Assembly: GCA_013398615.1 (NCBI GenBank)
Contig: VZSR01001685.1
Location: 47,059,289-47,123,288, forward strand
Length of the DNA stretch: 64,000 bases
Direction: 5' to 3'
From: Brachypodius melanocephalos
Lineage: Eukaryota > Chordata > Aves > Passeriformes > Pycnonotidae
Below, one piece after another: positions 33,464 to 47,200 of the stretch. The translations under genes and the position numbers were made by a program. Below the pieces are notes generated by a model that saw only the letters and a list, made by a program, of their open reading frames with translations, made no database searches and had not been told where the DNA came from. Within the stretch, counting starts at the first letter, position 1, and each line of letters begins with the position of its first letter.

Positions 33464-35544
33464 GTAAGGCAATTGACATGACATTGCTTAGCACTGTTAT
33501 TAATATTCACAGAGCAGGTAGCTATGTGTCTTCCCTTTAGGAGGGTGGAAACCTGGCATCCACCCACGCTCTGTTAATACCAACCCCAAGTTATTTCAAG
33601 ATGCTAAGAAGGAAAGTGTTCTTCTATTCCTAATTTTTCTGTTCTGTTTTCTTTTTTTGTTTGTTTGTTTTTCTCCTCACTAGAATTACCTGTTTCTGGT
33701 CTGTCTGGAAAGGGTCAATAGAAAACAAGATTCCATTGGAACACTGAAACATGTCATTGCAACACCCGTGGTCAATATTATGTGTGTATACATTAATAGT
33801 CAGCTGAGTCTAAATAAACATGCAGAATGCCTGGTTTTGGCCCAGCAAGAAGTGGCAGCTGTTTGCACTGGTGTTTCTTCCCCTGTGCTGTGGGCTACCT
33901 GCTGGTTTTGCAGAGGTGGAACACTTTGGGGTGTCATTTGCTTGAAGCACTTTGTCATGCCCTCCCACAAGCCCTCCCTCCCGCTGTCTGGCTGCTTTCT
34001 TTCTGGCCGCAGGTTTTCAATGAAAGGCCCTGTTCACACATGCAGCAACTCAAATTATCTCTAAATAAACCAGTATATGTGGAGAGTAATTCATGAGCAC
34101 TTCCAGCACAGTGATAAATGGTAGGCAGGGCCAGTGCCTACAAGGTGGCCCCTCAGGCATGTGTCTCAATCAAGTTGTGCAAAGATACTGTAGTAGGGTG
34201 TGGAAACATGACCTTAAAATAAGAGCTGTGTCTTTTGGAGCTTTAGAGACCTGATTGTGACAGACATGCAGTATTTGATCTGTCACCTCTTGTCTAATAT
34301 TTTATTTCCAGAACTTGACACATACTTCAGGTTTTACCCCCTATTCCTCCCCATGTGACTACCAGTCTGCTTCCTGAAAAAACAACAGTCACCTTAGCCT
34401 TTAAAGTCAGCTTAAACAGCCAGGTGTGACAAATAATAAAAATAAATTTGAAAAGTTTATGTACTGATCAGCTGTTCTCCAGCCCTTGCTGACAAAATTC
34501 TTGAAGTGCAGTTGAGCTTTGCCTTAACAGATCTATTCTTCTCCGATGACCAAGAGAGAGAGAGGAAAAGTCTGCAAATGCAAGAGCTGTAGGAGGTTGT
34601 GGCCAGGTTTATCCCAGCAGGTTAAATAGGGACAAGGCATAACCCTGGGCGCTGCTGTATACCTGTCTGTTCTGTAAGCTTTTAACACAGCTCCAGCCCC
34701 AACTAGAGCTTCTCCAGACAGTGCCTGGGCACCATCTGTGGAGGCACACTGGCCAGAGGCCATCACCAGTAATAATTAGGCAGCAGGCACCTTGTTCTGA
34801 GGATTTGAAAGGGCTTGGCTGTCTGGATATGAGCTGCTGGGCAGTTGGTTCCAGTGCCAAGGGATGGAACCAACTTGTCTTATTTACATGTATGGACAAG
34901 ATGAAGGTTTTGGAATAAAGGAGTCTCAGTGGTGAGGGAGAACAGATGTGAATTTTGCAATTTCTGTTAAACTTTGAAGTACTGTTTTCAGATACTGTCT
35001 CTCTTGAAAATCCTATGCTTGCTGAATTTCTGTTATTGCTCTCACCTGGCAAGGCAAGGAAGAAACCTTTCGACTTCAGATAGTAGACATAAAATAATGT
35101 GAAGAAATGTTATATGACTGGGGAGGAGTTTTGTTCTGGTCTAGAGACAAACTGTGGGAGATTCATAGGTTGCTGATGATACCATTAGAAAGTGTGGTGT
35201 ATCTATTTGTGAGAAGAAGGCACAGAAGGAGACGGCTCAAAATTATGGGAATATTAAACACAAATGGTATGCAACCTGATGTGCAGTGTCTTGCATGTCA
35301 CGTAATGGTATCTATGCTATGTCTGTACATATCTGTACTAGTGTCTGTTTTATTATTAGGAATAATAAAAAGCATCCACTGTAGTCAAAGTGGACATGCT
35401 TGTTGTTGACAAAATGGCTATTTTTCTGCCCTTAAAATTCCAGCTGAAATTGATCTCATTCAATGCTGTAAAGCTCATCCTTCATAAACTAGCAGTCCTG
35501 GAATCCAGCACAGATGTATTATAGATGAAATGTATTTTTGTCCA

Positions 35545-35650
35545 TTATGTCAATGTTTTGCTTGTATTGGAGAACCCAAAATTGAACACAATGCTCCAGA
35601 TGCAATTTCACAAGTGTCAGATAAATGAGAATTAAAACTTCTTTCAACTT
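35545..35650 (-). mobile_element. Possible very old CR1 fragment
   Basis: The plus-strand text CTTGTATTGGAGAACCCAAA, then ATTGAACACAATGCTCCAGA and TGCAATTTCACAAGTGTCAG, parallels the reverse of the CR1 ORF2 block. In fresher copies that block reads CCCAAAACTGGACACAGxACTCCAGATGTGGCCTCACCAGTGCC-like. No 3' end or coding frame is preserved. The match is visible but weak, and the boundaries are guesses. Confidence 0.45.
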
Positions 35651-38600
35651 ACACAGTTGTCTCACCATAGGAAGTAGCCTGGTTGGTCAGCCAAGAGATC
35701 AACAGCACTCTGCTTGTCTACACTGATGTGAGAGGTTATTTCCAGAGGAACTGGCATGTCTTTGGCTAAGGCACTAATCTTAGAAATGTGCCCGGCGTGA
35801 AAACTAGAAGGTGGACCTTGGTCCTGCCTGTTTGTACGACATTGGTGTATCTTTGTCCTGTTAAAGTGGAGTCCCATGAGCATAAGAAGCGTTGCCTAAA
35901 CAAAGAATGGGGCAACAGGGATTATTTTGGTATCTCAGAGGGCTTGGTGTATAGGATGATCCTTTCTCTGTTCTGAATGTTCTTTGAAGTTATTTCTGTG
36001 TTCATTCAGTCTCCTGTATCTTCTACTTTTTAATAAAACTAGACCTGAAGGGACAAGAAACTTGACTGAGGTGCTGTGCTGTAGCTGAACTGCTCCAATT
36101 AGTGGAGCTGCATAAGGGTTTGCAACATGTTTGCAGCATGGTAAAGTGAAGAACCATGTGAATAAATAAGTAGCCCTAAAATGCTGAAACTGAATGCTCT
36201 GTGATGGATTGAGGGGCTGGGGCCCCCTCACCTTGCACCCTCCCACCCCCCATCCTTTCATTATGGTCACCAAGGCGGGTGAAGGGGATCCTTACAGGGG
36301 GAGCTACAAAGCTCTTGTCGTGTTCCTGGGGTCTGAAATCAGTTGACAAAATGTGCACTGAGCAACTTGAGAGCCTCTCCTCTCAGGCTGGGAGGTCTGA
36401 GCGCTGCCAAAAGCTTCTGGCCCCCTCTCCCAGCCTGATGCTTTGAAAGAATATCGTTGGCTCCATGACACTGCAGGTCTGTTGACTTGTGTTTGTATGT
36501 TTGTGCTGGGATGTGTGCACAACTCAAAAGCAGGTCTGAGGTTAAGTAAAGCCCCTTGCTTGGTTGAGAATCTTGATCAACATGTCAGAGAACGTGACAA
36601 CTTCCATAATGGTTTTTAAAAAATGTGTACAGGGTTAGCTGCCAGCTTCCAGCGAGGGATATGTGCAACCACTTGAAATATTCAACTTCTGAGCACTGCC
36701 ATCTTCTCCACAGAAGTTTTGAAGACTTTGTTTGATTTCTGTATGCCAGCCAGTTGCTGTACTATTTATCTGACATCTTTGAATTTTGTGTGGCTTACTG
36801 AAGGATTTTTCATGTCAGAGACTTAATATAGGCTTTAGTGTTTTGTTTTTTTTTCCTAGTGTTCTAACTTTAAAAGAATGGGGGTTTTTAAAATTTTTTT
36901 CTTTCTCTATTTATGTCTCTCTTTATGGGCAGATATTTAATACTTTTGAAAATTTACTCCTTTTATCATGTCTTAATTCAGGCATCTAAAACCATGTCCC
37001 ACTTTGAATTTAGGCCAAACAGCCCTGCCATAACATGACACGGTTTTCTCTTGGTTGGGCACATAACTCAGCACAGACGAGTTTGGAGGTGAGGGTGATA
37101 AAAAGATACCTAGGCTGCAAAGATATAACAAAGTTTTGTCCTGTGTACATTAGTTATGGCATAGTCTTATGTCCCTCCAAGACAGGAATGTGGATTGTGC
37201 TCTTTATGAAAGGCCTGTATAAGCATTAAGTGCTGGAAATAAAAAGATGATTTGGAATGATTTTGCAGTCATTATGGACTTTTATTTCAAGACCAATGTG
37301 ACTGCTGGGGTCAGTAATAATGACCAGAATAGGCCTACCTTTCACATACACTCATAAACAAGTGTTGGGGTATTTACATGAAAAGAGAAATACTTATGAT
37401 GCACATAAAAAGATTTTATTAGATAGGCAGAAACCCAGAATGATACCTTGACCTTGCTACTACCTTCTAAGGTTACAGTCACCTTTTCTGCCAGTATTGG
37501 AGTAATTTGCCACCAATCTCGTTTCCTGCATACTTTTCAGTAATGTACTTCTGCTACACATCTTGAAAGAAATTAGTGTTAAACTGGTTCTCCCATCCCC
37601 ACTGGACCTCAGTGCAAATGAGAAATGAGAATCAGGTAAAAGGCTTATGAAAACAACTATTTTTGGCTTAGCCCTGATAGGACAACAACTCTGTTGTTCT
37701 ATTGTCAGTGTGACTCATCTGTAGAGGACTTTCTGGCCCATTTTATTTAAAAATGTACTCTATCCAGAGAGCTGACTGGGACTTTCTAAACCTGGAAACA
37801 CTGAAAGAGAACAGTTTGCCCGTTTGTTGTATGTTGGTTAACCCTTTCTATGCCATCTGACCTCGAAAGGTAGAATATGTGCTATCTTATGCAGGAAGGT
37901 AATTTAAACCAGAAGTGTGGTTTTACGGACTTTTTCTTCCTTCTGGTGGGTGGGGATTATGGAGAGATCAGATTTTAAGTCTGTCATGGAGACTTAATTA
38001 AGATATTCTCAGAGACAACAGCTGATGGCTGCTTCAGCATGGGATGAATGAGTCAAGACTGGATGATGCCACTCTGCACCTCATCTGGCCTCTGGTGGTA
38101 CCTTGCAAGCCTTGGGTTTCAGAGGATTTTCCTGATATTTGAGATTCCCAAAGCATGAGGACTGCTGCCAAACTCTGAGGGTGCCACCACAGGCAGAAAT
38201 GTGATGCTCAGCAGAGAGCCTGGAGACATTTCCTCCTTTACTCCCTTGTTGTCTTGGATGCAGGAATGCCACTTTCCCCCAAACTAGGAAAATGTTTTCT
38301 TCAGTCACTCAAATACCAGAAAACAACGCATTGGAGAGCAGGAGTTTGGGGGAACTCAGACTTGCCATCCTCCCAGCGAGGATACATCCCTTCGTTTTCA
38401 CTTGTGTGTTTTCCCTGAAGATACAAACTCAAGTTGCAGTTGGGTAAGTGCTTACTTAGTATAACACTGAACAATCTCTCTTTCAAGGGCTTCAAGTACT
38501 ACACTGAATTAGGACTTCAGAAAAGTAAAAGCCAAGCTCCCTTTGCCAAGAGGAGCTTCCATTCATAGAGTCTGGAATTGGTCTGACATGGACATTGGTG

Positions 38601-39567
38601 ACCTGCTTTGTTTATCTGTATGTGAAATCTGGCTCTGCTGAAACCAGTGGCAAAACTGCCATTACTTTAAGAGTTCTGAATTTCATTTTCAGTATGTTTA
38701 TTTGCATTACTTTTTTTCCTGTAACATTTGATATGTAGGCATGGAGGACATGGGGAAAATATTGATATGATTGAGACACACTTTCCATTATGGTAAGGGG
38801 TGGGCAGATGTCACTGTGGGAAGATACATTCAGAGTTTTGCCTGGCACTTTGAAATGCTTTAAATTTTTGCCTACCTGCCATGCTTCAGCCTTCCAGGTT
38901 AAATTTGTGTATGAATGGCAGGTCTTATTATCTTGAGTGTTCTGTGTTTTTCTTCAGTATTTAGATACTGAACTTCCTAAACATTTCTCTTAGCAGGGCA
39001 ATTCATCCTCTACTGGATCTTAATGAGACCAGTGCTTCCTTTCCTGGGAAAGTGTGTGCCTCTGGTGAGAAAAGCCCACCTTTCACAAACCACAGCTAAA
39101 GCTTGTTTTTTCAGTGAAGCACAAAGCACAAAGCCACTTGCAAATATCAGTTTTCTTAGCATGAAGCAAATACGCATTTTGTAAATGTGGGACAGACATG
39201 TTTTGATGTGGGTCTTGAACGAGACTTCAGTATAGAGATAGCTCATCTTTAATTTATAGTTACCTGCATTTGAACCATTCCAGGGAAAGCCATTTTGTGG
39301 TTCTTAGGCCAGGGAAGGAGAAGAAGAAGGATAAAGCCCCTCCACCTTAAACAGTAACAGATACACCAGGCAGAACAGGTCTGTGTTCCCTAAATGAGCA
39401 CTTAGTATAGGGCTTTTGAAATGTTTTCATTATTAAGATCACTGAGAGATTTGTGCTAAAACAGTTTCAGATATCAGATCTTCTTTCTCTGGGAAAAAAA
39501 AGAAACTCTCCTTTTTTTTTATTTGCTACCTCTGTTGCCACAAGCAAATTTACTTAAATTCAGCTGG

Positions 39568-40248
39568 CAGCCAAGTCACCAGTGGTGTTCCCCAGGGCTT
39601 GGTACTGGGGCCAGTTCTGCTTAATCTCTTTATCAGTGATTTTGATGAGGGGATCGAGGGCACCCAGTAAGTTTGTGGACAACATTAAGCTGGATGAGAC
39701 TGTTGATCTGCCAAAGGGTAGGAGAGCTCTGCAGAGGGATCTGGACAGGCTGGGTTGATGGGCTGAAGCCAAGTGTGTGAGGTTCAACAAGGCCAAGTGC
39801 CAGAACCTGCACAACTCCCTGCAATGGTACAGGGTTGGGGCAGAGTGACTGGAAAAGGACTTCTGATCAGCAGTTCATGGCTGAACATGAGCCAGTGTGT
39901 GCCCAGGTGGTCAAGAAGGCCAATGGCACCTGCTCTGCATCAAAGAGTGTGGCCAGCATGGCCAGGGCAGTGACTGTCCCCCTGTGCTGGGCACTGGTGA
40001 GGCCTCACCTTCAGTGCTGTGTCCAGTTTTTTGCCCCTCAAAGCAAGAAAGGCATTGAGGGGCTGGAGTGTGTCCAGAGCAGGGCAGTGGAGCTGGGGAA
40101 GGGTCTGGAGCACAAATCTGAGGAGGAGCAGCTGAGGGAGCTGTGGGTGTTCAGCCTGGAGAAAAGGAAGCTCAGGAGAGACCTTATCACTCTGTACAGC
40201 TCTGTGAAGGGAAGTTGTAGCCAGGTGGGGGTCAATATCTTCTCCTAA
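39568..40248 (+). pseudogene. CR1 ORF2 C-terminal remnant
   Basis: The frame first reads SGVPQGLVLGPVLLNLFISD, then DFDEG, and hits a stop after EGTQ. In the next frame KFVDNIKLDETVDLPKGR follows. Functional CR1 has KFADDTKL at this point, so one catalytic Asp is lost. A TGA interrupts DRLG-WAEA at 39756-39758. A second frame, open for 137 codons at 39835-40248, carries VVKKANGT, ALVRPHLQCCVQFFAP, LECVQSRAVEL, LRELWVFSLEKRKLRRDLI and ends in GVNIFS. These correspond to the ORF2 C-terminus. It is a dead retroelement gene. The open 137-codon tail should not be annotated as a host gene. Confidence 0.95.
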
Positions 40249-40535
40249 GTAACAAGTCATAGGACAAGAGAAAACGGCTTCATTGTGCCAGAGAAGGTTT
40301 AAATTAGATATTATGAATAGTTCATTAATTTTTTCACTGAAAGAGTGTTCAAGTGTTAGAACAGGCTGCCCAGGGAAATGGTGAAGTCACAATCCCCAGA
40401 GAGATTTAAAAGATGTGTAGATGTTGCACTTCAGGAACATGGTTTAGTGGTGGACTTGGAAGTGCTGAGTTAACAATTGGACACAATGATCTTAGAGATC
40501 TTTTCCACCCTAAAGAATTCTATGATTTTAAGATG
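39568..40535 (+). mobile_element. CR1 LINE, about 970 bp, plus strand
   Basis: The longest plus-strand CR1 here. It enters ORF2 in the reverse transcriptase domain at SGVPQG (about 39580), runs through the ORF2 C-terminus and continues into the 3' UTR. The 3' UTR shows AGGACAAGAGAAAACGGCTT (about 40262) and AACAGGCTGCCCAGGGAAAT (about 40361). It ends in ACACAATGATCTTAGAGATC and AGAATTCTATGATTTTAAGA. It is 5'-truncated. It faces the minus-strand CR1 at 40961 across about 425 bases. Confidence 0.96.
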
Positions 40536-40960
40536 TAACCACAGGTTTTAATCTGATTATGAGACCGGCTGCAGCAAATTCCCGGGCCTCTCTTGTGCCC
40601 AGTTTTGACTTAGTTGAATCAAAATGGCATTTTTGACCTGAAAATTCATCAATCATTTGAGTCCAACCAAAAACTTTAGTCATGTGATATGTTTATAGAG
40701 GGAGTTGCAGTCTTTTAGGAATCAAAAACATTTTATAAACCGTAATTGGTTTATACTTTCCTTCTACACATATGCAGCCACCACCAAGGATGAGGAATGT
40801 CTTGGGTTTTTGTAAGGGGTATCAATGGTAAAGATGTATGTAAGTAGCACAAAATCTTAAAAACCCTGAATTTTATCATAACGTTGTATTCATGCTTCTA
40901 AAAGAGCTATGGGATTTTTTAGGGGTCTGTACTTGTTGGTCTGTAGAGCACCAGCAGTAC
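40536..40960. other. Spacer between two converging CR1 copies
   Basis: AT-rich unique sequence of about 425 bases. Nothing recognised. Confidence 0.6.
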
Positions 40961-41222
40961 TCATAGAATTAAAGCATTATTGACGTTGGAGAAGACCCCC
41001 AGGATCATGAAGTCCAACCTTTGCCAGAATACCACCATGCCCAGTAAACCATATAATGATATTCCATCTCTACCCAGGGATGGTCACTCCCCCACTTCCC
41101 TGGGGAGCCTTCCAATGCTTGACCACTCTTTCAGTAAAGAAATTTTTCCTAATATCCAACCTGACCCTCCTTTAGTGCACCTTTGGGTCATTCCCCAATG
41201 TCCTATTGCTAGTTGTCACCTT
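40961..41222 (-). mobile_element. CR1 LINE 3' fragment, minus strand
   Basis: The plus strand reads TCATAGAATTAAAGCATTAT, AGGATCATGAAGTCCAACCT, GGGATGGTCACTCCCCCACT and TTCAGTAAAGAAATTTTTCC. It continues with CTAATATCCAACCTGACCCT and ends at about TTGCTAGTTGTCACC. This is the reverse of a CR1 3' UTR. It is 5'-truncated and contains no coding part. Confidence 0.95.
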
Positions 41223-44200
41223 TGGATTGTTTTGGATTATTAGTGCTTCTGTACCAACAGGGGTAACACGTTGCTGGATTATCATTACCTTGGCCTGGAA
41301 TATCTCAGTGCTCTTTGATCAGCATTTGGGTGGGAGAAATGTCATTGTACCCCTTGTGTGGTGCTGCAGGTGCCCGTGTACTGCAAATACAGCTGCGTGT
41401 CTGGCAGCGCTCCTGTGTGCCTGTCCCTGTTCAAGCTGCCTCGGGCTCCTTGCTGAAGGCTGTTACCTCAAGCAGCAGAGTTGTTCTGCACTGTGGTATA
41501 TTCAGCCTTTAATGATGCAAACCACAGCTTCTCCTGAAAGGAAAATGGGTGCTTGGCTAATCTGTCAGAAATTGGCTTGTCCTAAATCATAGGAACAAAG
41601 AAAAGCTTGTAAGGAAACCACTGCACTATCTCTATCACTCAGCTTTTCCTTATTTCCATTACATGCAGCCTTGCTTATGTCTCTGACACTTAGGGAATAT
41701 TCACATTCTGCTCTTCTTTTCTTCAGACCAACTGTCTTTGGATCTGATCCAGACCCCAGTCAGTTTGAGGGAAGTCTTCCTAATGCTGTTGGCTGGCTTT
41801 GGATCTTATCCATTGCTTGCATCTCTCTGTAGTAAATCAGAGGCACACGTTTGACTTCTTCTTAGAAAGCTGATCTCAAGAAGGTAGAAATCAGATAATT
41901 CCAGTGTACCACCTCGATGCTCTGCTTGGAACAGATCTGTCAGAAGGTTGCTCACCCCAAAGAAAGAGAGACCAAAGGAAGGAATTTCTCCTGAATGTAG
42001 TATGGTTTCTAATATTTTCTGTTAAATACAATCCAATAGAAAATATAAAACAGAAAGAAATCTTTTTTGTGCAGCTTGCTTCCTTTGCCCCACTGACAGG
42101 AAGCAGGATCAAATTCCACAGGATCAACTTCTTACACCCCTACTTTAAACATCCTTGCTATAATAAAAGACCTAAAAACATAGTCATGTCTCACAATTTA
42201 ATATATGCAAACAGGGTGAAATGGACCAAAAGTCTAAATCAGTACTGTCAAATATCTGTAGGAACTAAGGAAATGGGCTTCAAACCCTTACCTCAAAATC
42301 AGCAACAAATGTGGATTTTTGCTTTGGAACTTGGGGATTTTTTTGTTTCTTTTGGCTTTGTTTTGCTATTATTACTCTTATGACTGAGGAGGAGTCTTCT
42401 TTGGAAATAGAAATACTGCTTATTTCTGGCCTGCTGGACTGAGGTCTGAATTAAAAGAGAAGCTGATTTTCAGAAGTCCCAAAGAGATGGAAGAACACGA
42501 GGGCACAGGGTCCTTGATGGTGGCTTAGTGGAGAAACAGGAGAAGCACAGAGAGAGCCACCAAGGAGCAAGGTCCATGGTGCCTCCTCTGTGTCAGGGTT
42601 TGTGCACAGGTCACAGTGCCAATGTACCCCAACTTTGGAGCAAAGCATCACTGAAGAGGAGAGTGTGTGAGAGCTCCTGGCCAAGCATGGCTGGGAAAAG
42701 GGACAGCTACCAGCAGTCATTCCAGGCAGATGGGATCAGCTGCTGAGGGAGCACCTGAGCTGGAAATGGGGGTCTCTAGAACTCTAAATCCCCACTTGAG
42801 CTGTACCTCTTGGTGCTGGGTGGGCCCTTTGGACAGGTTGGTTCTGCTCCTTGAATCAGATCGGGCTTTCCAAGAGCACTCAGGAGCTTTCACTGGAAGA
42901 GGGCAAGCTGAGAAAGCTGCAAACTCAGCTTCTGCTTGGGCTGAAAAAAAAAATAAAATTCAACGAGGGCAACTGTATGGGGTGGGTGGCAGGTTTGAGG
43001 GGTAGAAGGTAGTGTGATAGGGAGTGTGGCTTGGTGTTCCCCTCTTTTTTCCTAAAGAAAGGGTTTAGTGTGTTTAATTTGGTACTTTATGAAATGAATC
43101 TTGCCTGTGTCAGAGGCAATCTCAGCTGTTCTAGGCATCTGGGCTGGGAGTAGTGCTGATTTTACTGCTGCTCTTCAACAAAGGCATTTGAAGGTGAGTT
43201 GTGTCTTGCTTTTGAAGGCCTTGCTGGAGCCTCTTGATGCTATTGAAATGCTTATATATAATAACAACAACAACAAAAAGGGCATCTTTTCATCTCCTTG
43301 TGCTGAGTGGGATGTTCCCTTTTGGAGATGGCATCTGTGTCTGCCTGGGAGAGCACTGGATTTAACACAGAGGAATGGTTGGGAACTGGTAACAAAGTTG
43401 TGAGTACTCCAATCCTTTTACACAGATAACCTGAAATCTAATAAAAATGTTTATTCATTGTTTTATCTTGGCTTGCTTTGAGGTCTTATTATATTACAGC
43501 TACAGAGATTTAATTAAGAAGAATATTGAATGTGATCAACTTCATGCACACTAAGGATGTGATGAGAACAGCTACTGTAAAAACCCTTAAATAGTGCTGT
43601 CAGTCTCCTGAAAAAGAGGAAACTTGGTGTTTTCTAACCAATATTTTCCTATCATGAAATAGGATTGGGGGATTTTAGAGGATGATAAACTGACTGTGAG
43701 TCAACTGTGGGGCAACATTGTGCTAAAGGAACCTGCTCTATTGTACTGCAGATAGTGTGGGGTCTACTTCAAAAACTAAATAAAAACTATCCAGACATTA
43801 AATTTTCCGCTTTCTTCAGCAGTGACTGGGCCACAGGATGCAGTTTAGGACTTCATGTTATAGAATTGGACAAGTGACAGTCCAGAGCTGAGACCACAGC
43901 AGCTGTGGAAAATGGAAATTAGTATTTTTGCAGAGGAGGGTGCTTCCCTGACAGGAAGAGAAGTGAACAAGACCACCTCATGACAATTACACACATAAAC
44001 ACTCAGACTCTGCAGCAAGACACCTGATCAGCAGAGATGCTCTGCCTCCAGGACCCTGCTTTTTATGGGATTAGAACTGCAAAGAAACAGCAAATAGAAC
44101 AGCATGAGACCATCTCAATGTAAAAATGGAGACCTAGCTGCTTTGTTCTGGTTCTTGCTTTTGCATCTGTCCTACGTTGCAAGAAGGCTGATACCAATTC

Positions 44201-47200
44201 CTATATGGCCAAATACAGTCAGCAAAGCATCCTGTGTGGTTTAAGCCCAAATTCTTGGGGAAGAATTAATCTGAAGGGTGCATTTTTGTTGTCTTGACTG
44301 GCAAACAGCTGATCTGACAAGAAGCCTGTGGTAGTGCTGAAAGCTCACGAAAGTATTTCAGAAGCATCTTAATTCATGGCTCATATCTCAGTTTGTGCCT
44401 CCACATTACTGGTTGCTCTATACTAAATCTTTCAGCATTTGAGCCCAGCTGCCTCTGCTCTTTCCAACAATAAGAATGAGGGTCACTTCTTCTCATTAGT
44501 CAGTAAAAGCTGAATTTAAAAATAACATGCTGATGTTGCTGCATGGAAGTGTTTAAGTTGGATTAAATGCGAGAGAAAAATAAATCTGGGAGGAGCAGGC
44601 TACAAAGGGAATTGCAGATTCACTTTCCAGTCTGAAAGATTTTTAGGGCAGAGACTGTCAATTATTTTGTTTGTACAACAGTCTCAGCATAAATGGGGCC
44701 TCTAGCTGCTTCCACAATGTAAATTATTGATGCTGACAGGATCCACAAAAGACATGTGCCTAGCTTTAAGCACAGGGGTAATAAAACTGACATCTAAAGG
44801 AATCCTTTAGCCAAAAGTTAAATATGTGCTTATGTTCTTTGGGCTTCTGGTGGCTGTGGTAGGCTTATGTACCTGATGGGATCGTGAAATAACAAACCTG
44901 GCCGTGCTGCGATAGAGGAATAGACACACTTGGGAGTTCCAGATCATTCTTACGACCTCTCAGAGAAACTCAGCCCTGTTGACTTTGCAGGAAACCACTT
45001 GAAATAGATAGTCCTTATCCAAAGTGACAGCAGGTACACGATCCTAATAAAAGAAACATGGACCCGTTGCACATCATCCTGTCACTCCATTACCTTGCCT
45101 GACAAAGGAAGGCGGCACACCGTGATCTGAAAGAGATCCGAGGTGACAAGGCACCTGACAAGCCATCCTGGCTGATGGAAAGGGAGCTGGGAGGCAGGAG
45201 GGTGGGAAGGAAGCAAGGCTGGAACCACCTGGAGCTGTAGCTCAGCACTTGCTTGTTCCTTTGTGTTGGGTGGTCTGTGCCTGCACTCCCAGCGACAGAT
45301 GTGAGCTCGTGAGGTGCCAAAACCAGCCTTGACTAAGCAGAAATAACAAAAAGGAAAAACTGAAGAGAAAAAAAGTTAATAATCCTCAGGCTCTGGGGCC
45401 TTTTTGGCTTGCTGTTTTTCACCCCAGCCTTCAAACAACCTGTGCTACAACAGATTGCAAGCCCTTACAGATTTGCTAGCCTTTGCCTTTTGGAAAAAGC
45501 CTTGCTTTCTTTTTGGCTCAATTTACATTCCTTTTCAGCCATCTCTCCCTCTCTTGGAGGTGGAAGTTTGCAATGTATTATGCATGATGTTATTTAAACC
45601 TCTATGTTGATTGTGGTTTCTACAGGGGCCCTTTTTTTGATGTTGTTCTTTTTGAATGTATCACCTGCCTTTGGAGCAAGACACTTCTGGCTTGGCTGTC
45701 CTTGCTGTGAATTGGCAGAGGGAGTAGCATGAGAGGAGCCCTAAACCCTGCAGATACAATACCATGGTGATCAGCAAAACCTACCTGATCACACCTGTCT
45801 GTCCTGTTTGGAGCCTCTGTGCTCTCTGCATCCTTCAGTCTCCCTTCTCTGGTCTCCCTTTCACACATTTGCCCCTTCCTGGGGGATAAGTTGCAGGCAG
45901 CCTGTTGGAGGCAGTGCCTGTGCTTCCAACCAGAGGAACACCCTTCTGGAGGGTGAGCATGCATCAAAGGTATCCAGCTGCTAGGAAGGAGCTGTGGATT
46001 TTCCCTTTTCTTTACTTTTCCTGGGCAAAAGGGGAAAAAGCTGTGTAATGCTTTCTGTTCGTCTCTTTATATTCTCACTTGAAGTACACAGCTGAAGGGC
46101 AGCTTTCCACTCCTTAGAGTTGTCACCATGTGGTTCTTTCTTTCAGAAACAAGGTGACAAAAACCTTTGGGAGATGCACAGCAGGAGCCCATGAGAAATC
46201 TGCCCCGATGAGCACAGAGGGGTGTTCTCTGACCTCTGCAAGCAATGCTCCACTCACCCCAGTGCCTCTGGTTCCACCTTAGCCTCCAAAAAATGAGGTT
46301 GTGCCTCAGTGAGGGAAGCATGACCCAGCTTCCCCAAGTGCTGAGAAGGAGAGATGGCTCTGCTGAAGGAAGGTCAGTCTTAGGGTATCCAGTGCGAGGT
46401 GGCAGCTCCTGCTCCTTGGCCTTGAAAGGAGACCCTTGGCTGAGCCTGGTGGAGTCCATCTGAACTCTGCTGGTTCAGATGACCCTTCTGAGCATGGCCA
46501 CCCATGGTTCTGAGACTCACAAAACACGAGCTCTTTCACCAGAAGAGATTTCTTTTCTTCCAGCTTCTGGCTGCATTCTCAAAGTCTTTCTCTTTAGGAA
46601 GAGTCTTTCAGAGCAGAGATATACATATCTCCTCCATGGAGTCATTGTTGGACCTGTGCTCACCAGGCACTAGGTTATGGGCAGAGCAAAACTGATATTT
46701 CAAACTGGAAGAAGGAAAAAGATGAAGGAAGTTACACAGATCAGGAACCCTTAGATGAGTGAATGACACTTTTGCCCCTCTGCTGAATTGTGTCTGTTCA
46801 GTCTGTTGCCTTTTTCCCAACCTGGAAATGGAACTCGAGATGAGCATCAAGTACACAATTTGGTTGTAGTCAATCAACCCTACCTAGGGCAGAGACCTAA
46901 GGTGAAGAGATGTTCTTTAAACAAGAAAGATGTGGGAACCGTGTGCTCCTCAAAAACCTGTTGAAGACCTCAGGGGCATTCTTGCATAAGGCAGTGCTGC
47001 TGTATCTTCACAGCTTCCCCATCACCAAGCTCCATGTGCTGCAGTGGCACTGCTTGGTTGCAGTGGAAATTGTCTCCCAAATCCAGAAAACTCCGTGCTC
47101 TGGTGTGCCAAGCAGCCATGGCCTCTGCTGTAAGTCCATCACCCACTGAATGCCTGGGCACTGTGTGAAAATTGACAGACTATAACTCTTGAAATCAGGT

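Larger units (their letters stand above)
32390..39567. other. 7.2 kb unique, AT-leaning, with small palindromes
   Basis: No gene recognised. The first kilobase is rich in small structures, listed separately. A possible very old CR1 piece lies near 35.55 kb. A GC-rich patch with long C and G runs lies at 36205-36300. Perfect octamer ATTTGCAT occurs at 38700-38707. Otherwise I see nothing more. Confidence 0.5.

Noticed and set aside
36190..36530. Endogenous retrovirus LTR around the GC-rich patch
   Set aside because: I found no TG...CA termini with a partner copy, primer-binding site or polypurine tract anywhere in the window.
39835..40248. 137-codon plus-strand open frame considered as a host gene
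   Set aside because: Sequence blocks identify it as the CR1 ORF2 C-terminus. It is annotated as a retroelement pseudogene.
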